Assembly (NCBI RefSeq): GCF_022347725.1
Contig: NZ_JAKRGB010000009.1
Coordinates: 1 to 64,000 of the forward strand
Source: Ruegeria sp. Ofav3-42
Lineage (GTDB): Bacteria; Pseudomonadota; Alphaproteobacteria; Rhodobacterales; Rhodobacteraceae
Length of the DNA: 64,000 nt
Direction of reading: 5' to 3'
Every line of letters starts with the position of its first letter. Position 1 is the stretch's first letter. The notes beneath the pieces were generated by a model, which had not been told where the DNA came from, made no database searches, and saw only the letters and a program-made list of their open reading frames with translations. Positions 61,317 to 64,000 of the stretch are shown piece after piece. The translations under genes and the position numbers were made by a program.

Positions 61317-62738
61317 ATGAACGCTCCGAATGACATAGCCCCCGAGATCGCCGAAGTGGACCGGATCGTGGCGCGTGCCCGCAAGGCACAGGCCGCCTAT
61401 GAGGCTGCAGGCAGTCAGGCGCTTTATGACAAGGCGGCGCTGGCGGCAGGTTGGGCAATCATGGAACCTGCGCGTAACAAGGCACTGGCGGAACTGGCGG
61501 TAGAAACCACCGGGCTTGGCAACGTCCCCGACAAGATCACCAAGAACCACCGCAAGACGCTGGGTCTGCTGCGCGACATTGCAGACGCAAAGACCTTCGG
61601 CGTCATTAGCGACGATCCGCAGACCGGCATCACTGAAATCGCCCGCCCTATCGGTGTGATTGGCGCAGTGGTGCCGTCTACCAATCCCGCCGCGACGCCG
61701 GCAAACAACATCATCAACGCCCTGAAAGGTGGCAACGCAATCGTTGTCGCTCCCTCGCCCAAGGGTGTGGCATCCTGCCAGATGCTGCTGAGTTTCATAC
61801 ACGCTGAATTCGACAAGTTGGGGCTGGATCGGGATCTGGTCCAGATGATCCCCGCCCCCGGCTCGAAGGCTAAAACACAGCGGCTGATGGAAACTTCTGA
61901 CCGGGTGATCTGCACCGGCAGTCAGAATAACGTTCACCGCGCGCAATCCTGCGGCACGCCTGCCGTTGCGGTTGGTGCCGGCAACGTCACCGTTATCGTG
62001 GATGAAACCGCCGATCTGGCTGCTGCCGCTGGCAAGATCACGGCCTCGAAATGCTTTGATAACGCAACCTCGTGCTCATCCGAAAACGCAGTCGTCGTTG
62101 TAGATGCGGTCTATGATGACTTTGTCACAGCAATGGCAGCCGAAGGTGGCGCACTGGTTCCGGCTTCGGATGAAGCGGGTATCGTCGCGCGACTTTGGCC
62201 GGATGGGCATCTCAACCGCTCGGCCATCGCGCAGGATGCCGACAAGATGCTCGACGCCTTGGGGATGGCATGCAAAGTCCCCGAAGGAACGAAGTTTCTG
62301 GCGGTCGAGACCGACGGGATCGGCCCGGATCATCCCTTGTCGGGGGAAAAGCTCAGCAGAGTTCTGGCGCTGTATCGGGCGTCCAATTACGAGGACGCCA
62401 AATCTATCGCATCGCGCATACTGGCTTATCAAGGGGCTGGACACTCGGTCGGCATTCATACAGCTGACGATGCGCGCGCCGTTGAGTTGGGCCGCGAGTT
62501 GCCCACCTGCCGGGTAGTCGTTAACCAGGCACATACATTTGCCACTGGCGGCAGCTTCAACAACGGAATGCCCTTTTCGCTTTCGATGGGGTGCGGCAGT
62601 TGGGGCGGCAATTCGATCGACACCAACCTGCACTGGCGGCACTTCGTGCAGACGACCAAGATCGTGCGTGAAATCCCACCGCATGAGCCCGAACTCAAAG
62701 ACGTTTTCGGCGCGTATTGGAGGGAGGTCGGCCAATGA
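61317..62738 (+). CDS. sauS: sulfoacetaldehyde dehydrogenase (acylating)
   Basis: A 473-residue CoA-acylating aldehyde dehydrogenase of the EutE/SauS group. The catalytic Cys is in KCFDNATSCSSENAVVV (about 245-261), with GVIGAVVPSTNPAATPANNI near residue 105 and VGAGNVTVIVDETADL as cofactor segments. With the downstream CoA ligase it would reduce sulfoacetyl-CoA to sulfoacetaldehyde. The start at 61317 is chosen for GAGG six bases upstream; ATG 61311 is too close to it. It overlaps sauT by four bases. An ethanolamine role is unlikely, since no eut genes adjoin it. Confidence 0.85.
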   Translation: MNAPNDIAPEIAEVDRIVARARKAQAAYEAAGSQALYDKAALAAGWAIMEPARNKALAELAVETTGLGNVPDKITKNHRKTLGLLRDIADAKTFGVISDDPQTGITEIARPIGVIGAVVPSTNPAATPANNIINALKGGNAIVVAPSPKGVASCQMLLSFIHAEFDKLGLDRDLVQMIPAPGSKAKTQRLMETSDRVICTGSQNNVHRAQSCGTPAVAVGAGNVTVIVDETADLAAAAGKITASKCFDNATSCSSENAVVVVDAVYDDFVTAMAAEGGALVPASDEAGIVARLWPDGHLNRSAIAQDADKMLDALGMACKVPEGTKFLAVETDGIGPDHPLSGEKLSRVLALYRASNYEDAKSIASRILAYQGAGHSVGIHTADDARAVELGRELPTCRVVVNQAHTFATGGSFNNGMPFSLSMGCGSWGGNSIDTNLHWRHFVQTTKIVREIPPHEPELKDVFGAYWREVGQ

Positions 62739-64000
62739 TCGAACCGCCCAAAGGAACCGTCCGCGATTGGTTAGACATAAGGGCCGATCAGGGCGGCACC
62801 GGATTCGTTTTCCCCGATGGGGCGCAGGATCTGAGTTGGGAGGAACTGCGCAGCTCCGCCCGCAGCGTCGCAAGCATGTTGACTGGACTGGGTGTCGGGA
62901 AAGGGGAAAGCATCGCCCTGCTCTACCCAAATTGCCGCGAAGCGCTTATCGCTCTGTTTGGGGTTCTGTACGGCGGCTTCCGGGCAACCATGATCAACCT
63001 TGTCGCTGGCGACAGTGCGGTAACTTACGCCCTGGAGCACAGTGGTGCACGTTATGGTTTTGTGCACCCCGACCAGCTGGATTTGTTTACACGGACGGCC
63101 GATCCCGAGGCGATAACTCCACTACAGATTACCGATGCCCGAGGTGCCGTCGCCGAACTTTGTGACCTTGCGCCCGAAGACCACGCTTTGCTCATGTACA
63201 CGTCCGGCACGACCGGACGCCCCAAGGGCGTGGTCCACACGCATTCCAGCCTGCTGGCAGGAGGATGGACCACAACCGTTGCCCATGAGCTTACAGAAAA
63301 GGACCGCGGATTTTGCGTTTTGCCGATCTACCACATCAACGGGCTTTGCGTCACGGTGATGGGAACACTGGTTTCGGGCGGTTCTCTGGCGATGTGCGAA
63401 CGATTTTCGGCCAGCCGCTTCTGGGGCAATCTTGAGAAGACTGAGGCGACGTGGTTTTCGGTCGTGCCTACCATCATTTCGCACCTATTACACTCGGACA
63501 CCAATCCAAGCGCCAACACCTGCCAGCGGTTGCGGTTCGGCCGGTCCGCCTCGTCCGCGCTTGCACCTGATGTTCAGCGCGCCTTTGAAGAGCGGTTCGA
63601 AGTACCAATCATCGAAACCATGGGGCTAACGGAAACCGCTGCGCAGATTCTGTCCAACCCCTTGCCCCCCGGCGTGCGAAAGATCGGATCGCCTGGTATT
63701 GCCTACGGAAATGAAGCGGCAATCTTTGATGCAAACCTTCAACCCGTCGTGCATGGAACTGAAGGCGAGCTGGTCATACGTGGCCCGAATGTAATGCTGG
63801 AATACCTCAAAGACCCCGATGCGACGGCGGGCACGTTTTCTAAGGATGGTTGGCTTCGAACCGGAGATCTGGCGCGCATGGACGAGGATGGATACGTCTA
63901 TGTCACTGGCAGATTAAAAGAGCTGATCATAAAGGGCGGAGAGAACATCGCCCCGCGTGAGATTGACGAAGCCCTTTATTCCCATCCCGACGTCGTCGAG
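62735..64000 (+). CDS. sauT: sulfoacetate--CoA ligase (partial, runs off the window)
   Basis: The first 422 codons of an ATP-dependent acyl-CoA synthetase, open to the last base of the window. The AMP-binding P-loop MYTSGTTGRPKG lies at about residues 153-164, ETMGLTETAAQI at about 292-303, the ATP-binding YVYVTGRLKELIIKGGENI near 388-406 and APREIDEAL after it. The order LacI, transporter, acylating aldehyde dehydrogenase, CoA ligase matches the sau cluster, where SauT makes sulfoacetyl-CoA with ATP cleaved to AMP. Related ligases such as oxalyl- or malonyl-CoA synthetases are similar, so the substrate assignment depends on context. The ATG overlaps the sauS stop. Confidence 0.82.
   Translation, partial: MIEPPKGTVRDWLDIRADQGGTGFVFPDGAQDLSWEELRSSARSVASMLTGLGVGKGESIALLYPNCREALIALFGVLYGGFRATMINLVAGDSAVTYALEHSGARYGFVHPDQLDLFTRTADPEAITPLQITDARGAVAELCDLAPEDHALLMYTSGTTGRPKGVVHTHSSLLAGGWTTTVAHELTEKDRGFCVLPIYHINGLCVTVMGTLVSGGSLAMCERFSASRFWGNLEKTEATWFSVVPTIISHLLHSDTNPSANTCQRLRFGRSASSALAPDVQRAFEERFEVPIIETMGLTETAAQILSNPLPPGVRKIGSPGIAYGNEAAIFDANLQPVVHGTEGELVIRGPNVMLEYLKDPDATAGTFSKDGWLRTGDLARMDEDGYVYVTGRLKELIIKGGENIAPREIDEALYSHPDVVE

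Noticed and set aside
1..64000. CRISPR arrays, insertion sequences, tRNA or rRNA genes
   Set aside because: I saw no regularly spaced repeats, transposase motifs, terminal inverted repeats or cloverleaf-forming stretches; the short repeats noted are all promoter-scale.

Overview
The window reads as chromosome or large-replicon DNA of a marine roseobacter-type alphaproteobacterium (Rhodobacteraceae). Evidence: moderately high GC, dense co-directional operons with 1-8 bp overlaps, many tripartite tricarboxylate (TTT), TRAP and ABC uptake systems, and organosulfur, betaine and methylamine catabolic genes typical of that group. Species is not assigned. I saw no rRNA, tRNA, CRISPR array, insertion sequence or phage module. 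About 55 protein genes are supported; the last runs off the right edge.

Layout. 0.4-2.2 kb: an alpha/beta hydrolase, then about 860 bp without a convincing gene. 2.2-13.6 kb: a sulfate-ester cluster around a ROK regulator. On the minus strand lie ROK, TctB, TctA, a metallophosphoesterase and an SLC13 anion permease. Divergently on the plus strand lie TctC, choline-sulfatase and a choline-dehydrogenase-like GMC enzyme. 13.7-18.2 kb: bacterioferritin, a sterol-desaturase-family membrane enzyme, an exported DUF4856 protein and a cysteine synthase. 18.5-22.6 kb: an AGCS amino-acid symporter overlapping a glutaminase, then a dimethylformamidase-like protein. 23-30 kb: periplasmic arylsulfatase, DUF3179 membrane protein, outer-membrane beta-barrel, the copper protein pair MbnP/MbnH and an exported propeller-like protein.

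30-39 kb: a dihydroxypropanesulfonate (DHPS) operon on the minus strand: small membrane protein, TRAP transporter, HpsN, HpsO, HpsP, UspA and sulfopyruvate decarboxylase ComDE. A divergent LacI regulator has a tandem palindromic operator in front of it. 39-50 kb: LysR, an FAD/GcvT-type demethylating dehydrogenase, an MttB-family methyltransferase, two convergent ureohydrolases and a betaine-type ABC transporter (ProXVW) whose permease has a long N-terminal extension. 50-57 kb: LysR and a tightly coupled five-gene operon (aldehyde dehydrogenase, M19-family protein without the usual metal ligands, unknown 561-residue protein, DUF3726 protein, Ldh-family oxidoreductase) of unknown function. 57-64 kb: a sulfoacetate cluster: SauR-like LacI, TTT transporter, SauS and SauT (truncated by the window end).

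How it works together. The DHPS branch (sulfopyruvate via ComDE) and the sulfoacetate branch (sulfoacetyl-CoA via SauT and SauS) both produce sulfoacetaldehyde, normally cleaved by Xsc, which is not in the window. With choline-O-sulfate and aryl sulfate hydrolysis, the window is largely an organosulfur-scavenging region. The strongest candidates for undescribed biology are the five-gene operon at 51.3-57.1 kb, the sulfatase/DUF3179/barrel/MbnPH/propeller neighbourhood, and the ROK/TTT/metallophosphoesterase form of the choline-sulfate locus. Several solute-binding-protein genes are followed by intercistronic hairpins, suggesting differential expression within operons.
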